This document shows, piece by piece, positions 36,024 through 46,153 of a stretch of DNA of 64,000 bases. The stretch's first letter is position 1. Each line of letters begins with the position of its first letter. The notes beneath the pieces are model-generated. The model was not told the DNA's origin and ran no database searches. It saw only the letters and a list, made by a program, of their open reading frames with translations. The translations under genes were made by a program, and so were the position numbers. This DNA comes from Candidatus Melainabacteria bacterium (GTDB taxonomy: Bacteria > Cyanobacteriota > Vampirovibrionia > Obscuribacterales > Obscuribacteraceae). The stretch covers positions 1 to 64,000 of the forward strand of contig DTSE01000200.1 of assembly GCA_012965515.1 (NCBI GenBank), read 5' to 3'.

Positions 36024-38513
36024 GTGATATCAAAGCATAGCCATGTCACCTTCTTAGCTAGTTCCAGACGTCTTATTGCGCTACTGCTCTGCGGACTATT
36101 TCTCGCGCCACCTTCTCTCGCCATATCTTCCAACAAAACGTCTAAGAAGCTGGAACCGCTGCAGACAGCTGAAATCCTTGGCGTTCGGGCAGAGGTCGAG
36201 CGGCTGCTTTACTTGAAAAGCACTTCGGACGCCAGTCGAGAAGAAATCGTTCAACTACGAGGAATCCTTTTGAGAAGAATTCTTCGCGGTGTGCTTGAAG
36301 TCAGACAGTACTGCAATATGGTCGATCTAGAGCGTGCATACACGTACGACATTATGCAAAAAGAGCAAAGGCGACAGGCTTTGGTCGGTCAACTTTTCAC
36401 ACTGGCGAGTTTCGCGCAATTGGCGACCTTCTATACCATGGAACCTTACATGCGTATGCAAGAGCAATTCGTCACCTCTGCTACTTTCACGACGATAAGC
36501 GGCTCCTTGAACACTGGAATTTCAACACTTTCTCGCCTTTATGGTTCCGTTGCGAAGGCGAGCCACGTCGCCCCACCTGCAGTGCTCGGCAACCTCGTCA
36601 CAGGCAGCCCGGTTGATGCGAGCAAGATGCCGCCATTATTGAACAAGTATTTTGACGCCACAGTCCCGGGTTTGGACAAATCTCGAAGAGACGCACTCTT
36701 CTCTCACTGGCGTGAGCGATATCGAATAGATGCGTCGAATCCGGAAAACCTATGCTCGCTAGCGGACAAAAAGAAAGCTAGTTTGAATTTGCTTCGCTCT
36801 AGAATTTTACTCTTGTGGTCGCTTCGCACTGCGGTCCTTCAGTTCGATCATGATTTACTCGCGCTTCTCAGGCTAATCGGCTCGCCACTCGGTGAAATTT
36901 CAACTAGCGCTCCGGACTCCACTGCAAACACAAGCGAAGTCGTACGCTTACTCAAACTCGGACCATACATCGATGAGCTGAACCGACTCAAAAGAAGCGG
37001 CACCAACCATCAGCGAGTAAATGACCTTGATGCATACGTATTGCAAAAAACTCTCGAAGGCACGCTGGAGATCCAGGCCGCAGCAGATAAAGTCGACGAA
37101 GATCTCTACTACAACTATCACATTATTTTGTCAGACCTTGAGCGTAGCAGGGCAAAATCGCTGCAACTCAACTACGATGCCAACTTCCTTCAATCCGGTA
37201 TATTGGGCATCGTCGCAGGCAAACTTTATTTGAGCAGACATACATTTGCAGGCAATCAAATGTTCGTCATATCGGGCAGCAACGGCACGGCGCTTACTCT
37301 TCTTGCAGCACTGCAACAGCATGGATTTTGGAGAAAAGCGGACACGGGACCGAATTCTCTAGCTCAACTCCTCGATCTCCACCCTCAAGAAGACTACAAA
37401 TTTTCGTCCTTCGTCTCTCAACTACTCAACTCCCCGCTGCCAGACTCGACCGATGGAAAGTCTAGGCGTGAACTCTTGAATGAGGCTTGGCGAAAGAGCC
37501 ATGTGACTACGCTTAACCTGGATTCTACAAAGAACCAGCGCGCCGTCGCAGCAATGCCCACACACAAATACGACACCATCAAGGTTGTGAAAAACAGAAT
37601 CACACTCCTTCACTCGTTGATGAAAGAGCTTGAATCGTTTCAAAATCAGACCCTCGCAATATTGAACAGCACAACCACAACAGAAGACGAACAAGTGGGA
37701 CAATCCACGATCGTCGATGCAGGACTGAGTGGACATGCGCGGGAAGCAGCAAAATTGCTTGGAATAGAGAGTGAAGTCAATCGATTAGTTGAATTGAAGA
37801 AGTCCGGAACTTTCGATAGCTACGCCGATGAAACAGAGAGATTGAAACTTCAAATAGTTCGCAAAGTGCAAACTACCGGTCTGCAACTGCGAGTTCTCTC
37901 TGCTCAGTTCGACCGGGAGATCACAATCGAGAAACAAGCGCTTGATCGCGTGACAAGAGAACGAGACCTAACCGTAGCATTGTTGAACGATGCAAACTTT
38001 CTCCAGCTGGGTATCTTGGCCACCATTATCGATGGACCGTTAGGGATCACCAAGAAAAAGAAACTCAACCTCTATGGAGACCGGCTCAACATAGTCTCCG
38101 GTTTTACAGTCGGTGGCTTGGCAGGATTGTCACTCATCGCACAAAGGGGTGGATTTCGTCATACAAAGTCAGGACCCAATCTTCTCGGACAAACCTTCGG
38201 ACTGCAAACACCTTCAGAGGAGCAATTGCCTCCAATCATCAACGCGTACATGAACTCCGTACCTCCCGGTTTCAGCAATGGTGTGACCCGGCGCGAACAG
38301 TTGGTGAAGTATTGGCAAACCACTAAGATATTACCTATCAACATAAAGAAAGCAGCCAATATCGAGAGAGTTTCTGCGTATGGCAGCAGGCACCACCGAT
38401 GGTGCGAAACAATCAAACTCATGACTGCGAGAGTTTCCATGCTATCGGATCTCAGAGCGATGATCGATCGAATGAACATTGGTCTTGTCGAGCTGCTGCA
38501 GGCAATGGATTAA
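36024..38513 (+). CDS. large exported protein built of three tandem divergent domains
   Basis: An 829-residue protein with a signal peptide (LIALLLCGLFLAPPSLA). The mature part is three related units of about 250 residues starting near residues 48, 304 and 568. Each begins with a helix like AEILGVRAEVERL / VVRLLKLGPYIDEL / AAKLLGIESEVNRL. It continues through a long charged helix and an NDANFLQ(L/S)GIL-type hydrophobic hairpin, and ends in an RITLLHSL-like helix. I do not recognise the domain. The start is GTG with no clear ribosome site. The hairpins suggest insertion into or attachment to a membrane. Confidence 0.7.
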   Translation: MISKHSHVTFLASSRRLIALLLCGLFLAPPSLAISSNKTSKKLEPLQTAEILGVRAEVERLLYLKSTSDASREEIVQLRGILLRRILRGVLEVRQYCNMVDLERAYTYDIMQKEQRRQALVGQLFTLASFAQLATFYTMEPYMRMQEQFVTSATFTTISGSLNTGISTLSRLYGSVAKASHVAPPAVLGNLVTGSPVDASKMPPLLNKYFDATVPGLDKSRRDALFSHWRERYRIDASNPENLCSLADKKKASLNLLRSRILLLWSLRTAVLQFDHDLLALLRLIGSPLGEISTSAPDSTANTSEVVRLLKLGPYIDELNRLKRSGTNHQRVNDLDAYVLQKTLEGTLEIQAAADKVDEDLYYNYHIILSDLERSRAKSLQLNYDANFLQSGILGIVAGKLYLSRHTFAGNQMFVISGSNGTALTLLAALQQHGFWRKADTGPNSLAQLLDLHPQEDYKFSSFVSQLLNSPLPDSTDGKSRRELLNEAWRKSHVTTLNLDSTKNQRAVAAMPTHKYDTIKVVKNRITLLHSLMKELESFQNQTLAILNSTTTTEDEQVGQSTIVDAGLSGHAREAAKLLGIESEVNRLVELKKSGTFDSYADETERLKLQIVRKVQTTGLQLRVLSAQFDREITIEKQALDRVTRERDLTVALLNDANFLQLGILATIIDGPLGITKKKKLNLYGDRLNIVSGFTVGGLAGLSLIAQRGGFRHTKSGPNLLGQTFGLQTPSEEQLPPIINAYMNSVPPGFSNGVTRREQLVKYWQTTKILPINIKKAANIERVSAYGSRHHRWCETIKLMTARVSMLSDLRAMIDRMNIGLVELLQAMD

Positions 38514-38656
38514 ACAAATTTCTCATTCGAATTGAAATGCCTATTTCGGGAATAAACAACTTACCAACCACGGCTTTGAAGTTGTGCGAATAACTGGTGG
38601 CATCCCCCGAATTGGCGATCAAAATCCCCCGAAAGAATGATCTTAAGGAATACCAT

Positions 38657-39931
38657 ATGCACAAACGCGTTCTGGATATTGTTCTCAATACTGGATTGAA
38701 AGTTCGTTCACTAGCAATTGTCGGATCACTGTTCACGATAAGCAGTGCTATGGCTGTGAATCAGGGTAACGAAATCGCCGCTGCTACAACAGAAAAGAGC
38801 AGCCCGAACAAAATCTTGCAGCGTATGTACGACCATCCATGCAAGTTGCCTGATGGACGTTTCTATGCACCGGCAACGCTAAGCACTATGCAATGGGGAT
38901 TTCTGCCCAACAAAAATTCGAAACCAATTCTAACCGTTCCATCAAACAGTCTCATCACATTCGACAATCTATCTTCAGAAGGTATGGTCGAAGATCAAGG
39001 ACGCGACCCCGTTAAGTTCTTCGGCAAGTTCGGGGTTGATAAGTCAGAAGTTCTGGAAGACGCTATTGAGATATGCGCTTCGAACACTGAACACAATATG
39101 TACACTGATGGTCCGCACATCATCATTGGGCCCGTTGCAATTGAGGGTGCGCAACCAGGCGATGTCCTCAAAGTAGACATGGTTTCGATGGAGCCCAGAG
39201 TTCCCTATGGAATTGTCGGCAATCGACACGGCAAAGGAGCCTTGCCTGGAGAATATCCACAGAACGATGGACCAAAACCGGGTGCAGACAAAGAGCACCC
39301 AGAACTATTTGGAAGTGTTTTCACATTTGTTCCTATAAAAGACATTGAAGGAAAACTCTTCGGAATTCTAAAAACAAAAACAGGCAAAGAGGTTCGATTC
39401 CCAATAAATCCATTCATGGGAACGATGGGTGTGGCGCCAAACACGACGAATAAAGTCAACTCCGTACCGCCATCGTCGTTTGGTGGAAATCTCGACCTCA
39501 AAGACCTGACAGCTGGATCATCTCTGTATTTACCTGTTCAGCTCAACGGTGGGATGTTCTTTATGGGCGATCCTCACTTCAATCAAGGTGATGGTGAGGT
39601 CGCATTAACAGCACTGGAAGCATCATTGAGAACAACGGTTAAATTAACACTTCTAAAAGCAGGCGATCCAAACATCCCGATAAAGGACATGAAAGATCCA
39701 TTTGCCGAAACTCCCGATTACTGGATGCCAATCGGGCTGGATGTTGATCTCGATGCAGCGTTGAAGAAGACGATTCGAACAGCAATCAAGTTTTTGTGCG
39801 AAAAGAAAGGCATGGACAATGCAACTGCGCTGTCTTATTTGAGCGCTGCGACAGACTTTGAAATCACGCAAGTTGTGGATAAGACAAAAGGGGTCCATGC
39901 TCACATAAGCAAGAAGGACTTCTCAAACTAA
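38657..39931 (+). CDS. exported acetamidase/formamidase family protein
   Basis: A 424-residue member of the FmdA/AmdA family, which hydrolyses short amides to ammonia and an acid. Hallmarks are GPVAIEGAQPGDVLKV, the HGKGALPGEY loop, INPFMGTMGVAP, FGGNLD, and PVQLNGGMFFMGDPHFNQGD. The family normally acts in the cytoplasm, but this copy has a signal peptide (residues 1-33, ending SAMA), so it should act outside. AAGGAA 8 bp upstream supports ATG 38657 over an earlier frame. Confidence 0.9.
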   Translation: MHKRVLDIVLNTGLKVRSLAIVGSLFTISSAMAVNQGNEIAAATTEKSSPNKILQRMYDHPCKLPDGRFYAPATLSTMQWGFLPNKNSKPILTVPSNSLITFDNLSSEGMVEDQGRDPVKFFGKFGVDKSEVLEDAIEICASNTEHNMYTDGPHIIIGPVAIEGAQPGDVLKVDMVSMEPRVPYGIVGNRHGKGALPGEYPQNDGPKPGADKEHPELFGSVFTFVPIKDIEGKLFGILKTKTGKEVRFPINPFMGTMGVAPNTTNKVNSVPPSSFGGNLDLKDLTAGSSLYLPVQLNGGMFFMGDPHFNQGDGEVALTALEASLRTTVKLTLLKAGDPNIPIKDMKDPFAETPDYWMPIGLDVDLDAALKKTIRTAIKFLCEKKGMDNATALSYLSAATDFEITQVVDKTKGVHAHISKKDFSN

Positions 39932-40338
39932 GACCGGTACGCCACGCATCGCAAGTAAGTAGTTACTTTCCATCCGTCGCACCCGGATTGGAATGTTTGG
40001 TTTTAGCTTCATCATTTTTGCTTGACTGCTCGACCGAGCAGGAACGGCTCATTCAAGTATTGATGCCCATTTTGGGCAAAATCCACAATTGCAGTGCGAA
40101 GTAGAGCGCCAAAACGCCTACCATCACTAATAAATCCATTTTGTCTTTCACCATGGCTGAACGATGCTGCGGGGAACTGATAGGTATGTTTCCCATCCAC
40201 TCTCAAGGTACCACAGAGATAGTGGAAATGGCTCCGAGCAGATTCCTCTTACATTCGATTACAAGTGCAAAACTAATAGGAACTTTCCTCTAACTCATAG
40301 TCTCTTCAAAGAATTCACACAAATAGAGGTATGGGCTC
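39932..40338. other. gene-free stretch, 407 bp
   Basis: No convincing coding frame or strong hairpin is seen. A minus-strand frame of 64 codons at 40012-40206 lacks any recognisable protein feature. The promoter of the Cys-rich protein gene should lie near 40250-40330. Confidence 0.4.
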
Positions 40339-40773
40339 ATGAAGAAAATCATTGTCGTTGTCGCCCTTCTAATGGGCTGCTGTGTGTGTACTACTAGTAA
40401 CAAAATCTCGTTACCAGCCTTTGCCGAAAAGGCGTCAGAAACAATGAGCATGGAATCCTGCGAAGAGGTTTGCAAGAAATGCCAAAAGGTCTGCGAGGAT
40501 ACCCTGGCATACTGTGAAAAGAAGGGCGGCAAGCATGCAGATGCGAAGCATCTAGATCTACTCAAAGACTGCATAACCGCTTGCAAAACAAGTGCTGACT
40601 TTCTTTCCCGTAAATCAGACAACCACACCAAATCATGTGCTTTCTGTGCAGAAATCTGCAAACTCTGCGCATTGAGCTGTGAGTCTTTTGAGGATGACAA
40701 ACAGATGAAAGAGTGTGGTGCCGAGTGTCGTCGATGCGAGAGCAGCTGCGCAAAAATGGCCGAAATGAAGTAA
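40339..40773 (+). CDS. exported Cys-rich four-helix copper-storage-like protein (Csp/DUF326)
   Basis: A 144-residue protein with a signal peptide. The mature part has 16 cysteines arranged as Cx3C and Cx2C pairs along helices (CEEVCKKCQKVC, CAFCAEICKLCALSC, CGAECRRCESSC), the pattern of Csp proteins that line a four-helix bundle with thiols to bind many Cu(I) ions. The leader also holds LLMGCC, so lipid attachment is possible though the motif is atypical. Export implies extracytoplasmic copper storage or detoxification, like Csp1. Confidence 0.85.
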   Translation: MKKIIVVVALLMGCCVCTTSNKISLPAFAEKASETMSMESCEEVCKKCQKVCEDTLAYCEKKGGKHADAKHLDLLKDCITACKTSADFLSRKSDNHTKSCAFCAEICKLCALSCESFEDDKQMKECGAECRRCESSCAKMAEMK

Positions 40774-40832
40774 ATCTCTCAGATTCTGAACTAGCCTCCG
40801 GACAGGTCCTAAAATTGAAGAAGTGGCTAAAT

Positions 40833-41477
40833 CTAATGGCGTCCCAACTGGTATTCCAGCTGCTCCTTCATCTGCAGTGCTAGTTCGGATTTGAGCACCT
40901 TTGCTAGAAGACTGGCATCCACAGAGGGATCAAGAAAACATCGAGACACGTCAGCTAGACGAATATCGGAAGAACGATCAGCGACGATGATCTCATCACC
41001 TGTTTCAATTTCTCCCTCTTCCAACACCGACAAATAGAAACCCCATTTGCCGCTCTTGTAAAAGCGTTTCACTATAGTGGGATCTCCAAACCTAATTCCC
41101 AGTTTGAAACACGGCATCCTCGGCTGTGTTACAGCAAACATAGCCGATCCTATTTTCATGCGGTCGCCGATACAAACATTGCTCTCATCAAAGCCTTCGA
41201 CCGTAAGATTCTCTCCAAAAACTCCCCACTCCAGATTTGAGTTTGAAAGTTCAGTCTTCCAGTAGTCATACTGCTCGAGGGGATAGGCATATACGGCTTT
41301 GTCCGGTCCGCCATGAACCGTCAAATCAGCCTGCGCGTCTCCTTCCAAATTCAAACGGCTCACCTTCACTTTGCCTGAGACTGGCTTCTTGAAGATGCCT
41401 GTCTCAATTTTGTTGCCATTGAAGTTCACAATGGTCGGCAGACTGACATTGATTTGCAATACCGATGGAACTTTCAA
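40833..41477 (-). CDS. MOSC-domain protein (YiiM-like)
   Basis: A 214-residue molybdenum-cofactor sulfurase C-terminal (MOSC) domain protein. The motifs DGDAQADLTVHGGPDKAVYAYP-like block (from EGDAQADLTVHGG), GVFGENLTVEG, and the QPRMPCFKLGIRFGD stretch with the conserved Cys are present. Relatives reduce N-hydroxylated compounds or bind Mo/sulfur; no electron-transfer domain is fused. The start is a TTG at 41477: AAGGAG lies 6 bp upstream, which is much better than the upstream TTG at 41513. Confidence 0.88.
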   Translation of the reverse strand: MKVPSVLQINVSLPTIVNFNGNKIETGIFKKPVSGKVKVSRLNLEGDAQADLTVHGGPDKAVYAYPLEQYDYWKTELSNSNLEWGVFGENLTVEGFDESNVCIGDRMKIGSAMFAVTQPRMPCFKLGIRFGDPTIVKRFYKSGKWGFYLSVLEEGEIETGDEIIVADRSSDIRLADVSRCFLDPSVDASLLAKVLKSELALQMKEQLEYQLGRH

Positions 41478-41594
41478 GCACGTCTCCTTTGCAACCCGCG
41501 TTAATACGCACAATTAGAAATAGGAATAAACTTCAGACTCCGATGCCGATTGCTGCGTTGCAGCATCTCATCACAATGCAGAGAGGATAGCAAC

Positions 41595-42509
41595 ATGGCT
41601 AATATTGATTCAAAAACCTCAAATGAAAAGGTTTATTACCGCTCCACTGAAATAGAAGGCCTCAAGGTTTTCTATCGAGAGGCGGGTCGGGCAGACGCAC
41701 CCGTGGTTCTCTTACTGCATGGGTTCCCAACATCTTCGCATATGTTCCGCAATCTGATTCCGAAACTGGCAAATGACTATCATGTCATAGCGCCTGATTT
41801 TCCGGGCTTTGGTCTTAGCTCTATGCCCGGGGTTTCGGAGTTCGAGTACAGTTTTGACAATCTAGCGCGAATCACTTTCAAGTTCATTGAAAGCCTCAAA
41901 CTGAAGAAACTCTCTCTTTATGTCATGGATTATGGGGCTCCAGTTGGTTATCGCATCGCTTCTGAGCACCCTGAGCTGATTCAGTCGTTAATAGTCCAGA
42001 ACGGAAATGCTTACGACGAAGGACTCGACAATGATTTCTGGAAGCCTATAAAAAAATATTGGAGCGACAAATCCAAAGAAAACGGGGACGCGCTAAAAGC
42101 TCTCTGCCAGTTGTCCGCGACTCAGTGGCAGTATCACACAGGTGTTCGCGATGTCGAGGCAATCAGCCCGGATACTTGGATTCACGATCAAGTTGGACTT
42201 GATAGACCTGGCAACAATGACATACAAATTGAGCTGTTCTACAGCTATGGCTCGAACCCGCCACTCTATCCAGGCTGGCAAAAATATTTTCGCGACCATC
42301 AGCCGCCTATGCTTATTGTATGGGGCAAGAACGATCAGATCTTCCCTCCAGCAGGCGCTGAGCCATACAAAAGAGATCTTAAAAACCTGGAGTATCACTT
42401 GCTCGATACCGGGCACTTTGCACTGGAAGAAGATGGAGATCAAATCGCAGATTTGATGCTTGCGTTTCTCAAAAGAGTGCTTCCTGCCGCAGTGAGCGCG
42501 AAGAACTAG
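41595..42509 (+). CDS. alpha/beta hydrolase, haloalkane dehalogenase/epoxide hydrolase type
   Basis: A 304-residue cytoplasmic hydrolase. [11 protein letters not shown] forms the oxyanion region. The nucleophile elbow is VMDYGAP with Asp112, not Ser, as in haloalkane dehalogenases and epoxide hydrolases. Asp247 (WGKNDQIFP) and His274 ([10 protein letters not shown]) complete the triad. The cap domain lies at about 135-220. The substrate is not predictable. AGAGGA is 7 bp upstream of the ATG. Confidence 0.87.
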   Translation: MANIDSKTSNEKVYYRSTEIEGLKVFYREAGRADAPVVLLLHGFPTSSHMFRNLIPKLANDYHVIAPDFPGFGLSSMPGVSEFEYSFDNLARITFKFIESLKLKKLSLYVMDYGAPVGYRIASEHPELIQSLIVQNGNAYDEGLDNDFWKPIKKYWSDKSKENGDALKALCQLSATQWQYHTGVRDVEAISPDTWIHDQVGLDRPGNNDIQIELFYSYGSNPPLYPGWQKYFRDHQPPMLIVWGKNDQIFPPAGAEPYKRDLKNLEYHLLDTGHFALEEDGDQIADLMLAFLKRVLPAAVSAKN

Positions 42510-42607
42510 CGTTTATCACTAAACGGACCAGGAAAAACTCAGGGTTTCTCCTAGTCACAGGCGATGCAGTGGTTGACTAGAATCGAAGAAAGTTCAGGGT
42601 GCTGACT

Positions 42608-43135
42608 GTGAACGAAATCTTCGGCGGAATTCTGGTCTGTCTATTCATGATCTTGCTTTCTGGCATAAAGATTGTGAGAGAGCATGATCGCTTGGTTGTG
42701 TTTCGATTCGGGAGAATAGTCGGGCACAAAGGTCCGGGACTGCAAATGATTGTGCCGTTGATTGAACGCTCGCTTTGCGTTGACACACGCATCACAGCTT
42801 TATCAACAGCACCAGTTGAAGCAAGAACGTTAGACAGAGTAGCAGTCCGGCTCTGTGTACTTTGCCGATTTCACATAAGTGACCCGGCAAAAGCGGTAGC
42901 GAAAGTTGACGACCCCTTAGCCCACACAATGGAAGCAATGCATACCGTTCTGCGAAGCACGATCAGCGAGCGTACTGCACTGGAGCTTCTCGCAAACGAA
43001 GCGGAACTCAACTACACCCTCAAAAGAGCCATCAGCCGTCAAGCAAAGAGCTGGGGAGTGCGTGTGAAATCAGTCGAGATCAAAGAGATGGCGGTGTGTC
43101 AGCGAACTAAAGAATCAACGGTTAACAGCGCCTAG
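42608..43135 (+). CDS. short SPFH/band-7 (stomatin-like) protein
   Basis: A 175-residue protein with one N-terminal membrane helix (IFGGILVCLFMILLSGI), then the slipin-type start of the SPFH domain (IVREHDRLVVFRFGRIVGHK, GPGLQMIVPLIE). LRSTISERTALELL and KSWGVRVKSVEIKEMAV complete it. Full-length slipins continue for another 70-100 residues of coiled coil; here the protein stops after QRTKESTVNSA, so it is truncated or a minimal form. GTG 42608 has CAGG 9 bp upstream; GTG 42599 is an alternative. Confidence 0.8.
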   Translation: MNEIFGGILVCLFMILLSGIKIVREHDRLVVFRFGRIVGHKGPGLQMIVPLIERSLCVDTRITALSTAPVEARTLDRVAVRLCVLCRFHISDPAKAVAKVDDPLAHTMEAMHTVLRSTISERTALELLANEAELNYTLKRAISRQAKSWGVRVKSVEIKEMAVCQRTKESTVNSA

Positions 43136-43165
43136 CCAGTCGACACCGATCTCAGCACGCTACGA

Positions 43166-44086
43166 CTAACTTGGTCCAGTACCAAGACCAAAAATCTGAT
43201 CGACCGATTTGCCGATGTTCTCGGTGATGGTGTCGAGAGGCAGATCGTTCAGCTCACAGCCAAACGGCTCATGCAGCTGCTCAACAATAGTTTCAAGCGC
43301 AACACCAAAATACACCGCTAGTAGCACAATCGGAATGCTCCAGTAACCAAAATGCGGTGACAGAAGCCAGGGCAATATCAGATAGTAAAAGAGAAGCCAG
43401 AGCCAGATTCCTACTCTAAACCAGATCGACACTGGACTGCTCTTCAGCCGTTCGCATCCACCGACAACATCGAGGAAGCCCGAAAGTTGATCGTTCAGTA
43501 TCCAGAATTTCGTTTCTGAAATCCGCTCGTTGTCGAGCAATTTTTCGGTTTCCCTGTGAAGCATCGTCACGACGTGCAGAGGAACATGACTGGAGTGTTC
43601 GATGGGCTCGAGACCGCCGGCATCGAAATCATATCTGGTATCACGCAGGTGAAGCTTGAGGCTGCGCGAAAATTCCCGGAGTAACTGCGCAAATCGTTGT
43701 TTGTCGCTATCGTTGAGGGGCGCGTACTCGCACAGCTTGACAGAAAAGTTGCGGGTTCTGTTGACCAGGTCTCCCCACAATCTGCGACCTTCCCACCAGC
43801 GGTCATACGAGCTGTGCGTACGAAAACCCATGATCAGACCAATGGCTAGACTCGACATAGATAAGACTTCACTCGCCTCACTGATACGAATGCCAGGATG
43901 TTCCTGCAGAAAGTGGATTACAAACACGGCGTACGTCACGAGCGCGAACACTACGGGTAAAAGCGATTGCGGTTTCACAACCACGTGCATCGCCAAACTG
44001 CGCAGCTGATGGCGTAGCGACCTATCGTACTTTTCGGGAGGGCAACTCTTTCCGCTCGTATTCGGCTCGGGTTGTTGGTCTGCCAT
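43166..44086 (-). CDS. bestrophin-family anion channel
   Basis: A 306-residue member of the bestrophin/UPF0187 family of pentameric chloride channels. IGLIMGFRTHSSYDRWWEGR after the first helix pair is the family signature, and the C-terminal YWSIPIVLLAVYFGVALE with EQLHEPFG matches too. Four membrane segments are visible. It starts 4 bp after the stop of the cNMP-binding flavoprotein gene, so the two form an operon in which redox or nucleotide signals might be linked to ion flux. That link is inference. Confidence 0.9.
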   Translation of the reverse strand: MADQQPEPNTSGKSCPPEKYDRSLRHQLRSLAMHVVVKPQSLLPVVFALVTYAVFVIHFLQEHPGIRISEASEVLSMSSLAIGLIMGFRTHSSYDRWWEGRRLWGDLVNRTRNFSVKLCEYAPLNDSDKQRFAQLLREFSRSLKLHLRDTRYDFDAGGLEPIEHSSHVPLHVVTMLHRETEKLLDNERISETKFWILNDQLSGFLDVVGGCERLKSSPVSIWFRVGIWLWLLFYYLILPWLLSPHFGYWSIPIVLLAVYFGVALETIVEQLHEPFGCELNDLPLDTITENIGKSVDQIFGLGTGPS

Positions 44087-44090
44087 GATG

Positions 44091-45809
44091 CTACTGTATT
44101 TCGCCGATTAGCTCGTGAACGCACGAAACCGATTGCGCTCCGTCACCAACGGCGAATCCTACCCGCTTGGTCGAGCCGGAGCGGACGTCACCAGCGGCCA
44201 GAATGCCGGGTACCGTCGTTTCCAGAGCGCAAGGCTCGCGATTTCGCAGAGGCCACTTGCCCGACTTCTGGGCATCCGGACCGATCAGCAAGTAGTTTCT
44301 TGCGTCGCGGGCGATGGTATCCGGCAGCCATTTTTCGACACACGGCTCAGCACCAATGAATACAAAGAGCGCGGACAGCGGAATGCGTGAGATATCGCCT
44401 CCGCAGTCAGCATCAACCGCCTCAATAGCGTCAGTGCCAATTACGCGCCTTAACACCGTGTTCTCGTGAATAATGATATTAGGGAGAGCGAGACACCGAT
44501 TGTGCAAATACTGCGACATGCTGGGCCCGGCTTTTCCACGCGCAAAAATGTGTACCTTGCGATCGGGGCAGCAGGATGCCAGAAAAGTCGCTGCTTGACC
44601 TGCAGAATTACCGGCGCCGATCACGCCTACATCCATGTGGTCATAAAGTACGGCTTCGACATTAGTGCATGCATAGTGCACACCGTTTCGCTCGAATCTA
44701 TCTGAATTTTCTGCATCAAGCTTGCGCCAGGTCATGCCAGTGGACAGCAGGACCACCTTCGCATGCACTGTGGCACCGCAGTTAAGTTTGACTACGTGCG
44801 CTTTTCGTGGGTCGTCATTAGGACGTGGCTCTAATGAAGAAATCTCAACAGGGGCGTAGATTGATCCCTCAAATTTGAGCACTTGCATCGCGCCCCGCAA
44901 CGCCAGATCGTTTCCAGACAGTCCCGCTGGAAAACCGATGAAGTTTTCGATTTTTGATGAACCACCCGCTTGCCCGCCCGGACCGATTCTGTCGAGCACC
45001 AGCGTCTTGAGTCCTTCCGAGGCACCATATACGGCGGCAGCTATTCCGGAAGGACCAGCTCCGATCACAAGTAAATCAACATCGATGTCATTGAAGTGCT
45101 TCCAAATACCGGCTGCCTCGGCCAACTCGAAAAGTTTCGGTCTTTGCAAGACCTTTCCTCGTACTTCCACTGCCGGCAACTCTTTGGGTGATCCCAGTTG
45201 GCGGTAAAGTTTTTGCCCCTCTTCACTATCGCTGTTGTGCCATAAGAATGGGACGAAGTTGCGAAACAAAAACTCGCGTATCGCGGTAGTGTCTCTGCAA
45301 TGTCCCGGGCCTACCACTCTCAATCCAATGTTGTTCGATTTCAGGAAGAGCTCGCGGCGCGTTTCAAAGGCAGTTATCAGCTTGTCGGAAAGATTCGGAA
45401 TCTTGATCAAGACTTCACACATTTTGTCCAGCGGTACGCGCAGCACTTTCAGCGGTCCACCGGCTTGCCCGGTGACAATCGGTGGGCGTCGCATTAAGAG
45501 ATCGATGTCACCGTTGAACTGTCCCTCTGTCAGCGTGGTAATTTCTTTGTTGTCTTCCACGGGGTTTAGAATCTTGAGTTCACCCTCGACAACAATCACC
45601 AAACCGCCCTGTTCATCAGCAGCTTGAAAAACTGTGTCGCCACTCTCATAGCTGTGCGCAGTGGAATAAGGCAGAAGTAGTGTCATTTCATTCTCGGAAA
45701 GTCGTGGAAAAGCGCGGTCCGCCAGCGAAGGCAAAGGTTGGCCGAACATCACGGACTGTTGCGCCAGCTCCCGCTTATCTTTGTCTTCTTGATTTTGCAA
45801 ATTCTGCAC
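44091..45809 (-). CDS. cNMP-binding domain fused to thioredoxin-reductase-like flavoprotein
   Basis: A 572-residue fusion. Residues 30-160 are a cyclic-nucleotide-binding beta barrel (SYESGDTVFQAADEQGGLVI, GELKILNP). A short glutaredoxin/thioredoxin-like segment follows. From about 250 there is the FAD motif VIGAGPSGIAAAVYG, GPGGQAGGSSKIENF, a second Rossmann motif VGVIGAGNSAGQAA, and the C-terminal LAAGDVR. The CATC redox site of thioredoxin reductases is CTNV here, so only one Cys remains and ordinary disulphide transfer is unlikely. The start is GTG with GGAGG 6 bp upstream. Confidence 0.88.
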   Translation of the reverse strand: MQNLQNQEDKDKRELAQQSVMFGQPLPSLADRAFPRLSENEMTLLLPYSTAHSYESGDTVFQAADEQGGLVIVVEGELKILNPVEDNKEITTLTEGQFNGDIDLLMRRPPIVTGQAGGPLKVLRVPLDKMCEVLIKIPNLSDKLITAFETRRELFLKSNNIGLRVVGPGHCRDTTAIREFLFRNFVPFLWHNSDSEEGQKLYRQLGSPKELPAVEVRGKVLQRPKLFELAEAAGIWKHFNDIDVDLLVIGAGPSGIAAAVYGASEGLKTLVLDRIGPGGQAGGSSKIENFIGFPAGLSGNDLALRGAMQVLKFEGSIYAPVEISSLEPRPNDDPRKAHVVKLNCGATVHAKVVLLSTGMTWRKLDAENSDRFERNGVHYACTNVEAVLYDHMDVGVIGAGNSAGQAATFLASCCPDRKVHIFARGKAGPSMSQYLHNRCLALPNIIIHENTVLRRVIGTDAIEAVDADCGGDISRIPLSALFVFIGAEPCVEKWLPDTIARDARNYLLIGPDAQKSGKWPLRNREPCALETTVPGILAAGDVRSGSTKRVGFAVGDGAQSVSCVHELIGEIQ

Positions 45810-46153
45810 AGGACACCTCCATCAGAGAAAGTCAGAACGGGGTATCCAGATTATTTGTTGCGCTTATTGCCGTTGCACATTGAGGAATGTCCAACGAGCC
45901 TGATCATAGTACATTTGAGCCAAACATTCTGCGAAGGATCTACCTACCGCGGTAGCCCAGTCGCTCCAGGTTCTCAACAGGCCGGCGCGCCTTTCTTCAC
46001 AAGCAGGCCAGCCAAAATTCCTTGAGTAACTTCGGCACGGCGAGTGTTTACCGAAGTACTAACTCAAATTCGTTCAGCGAGCAAAGTGTGAAAACTCGAG
46101 AAGTTTCTCCTCGCAGACCATACAACATTAAGGCAGGAACAAGCTATAGCTTA

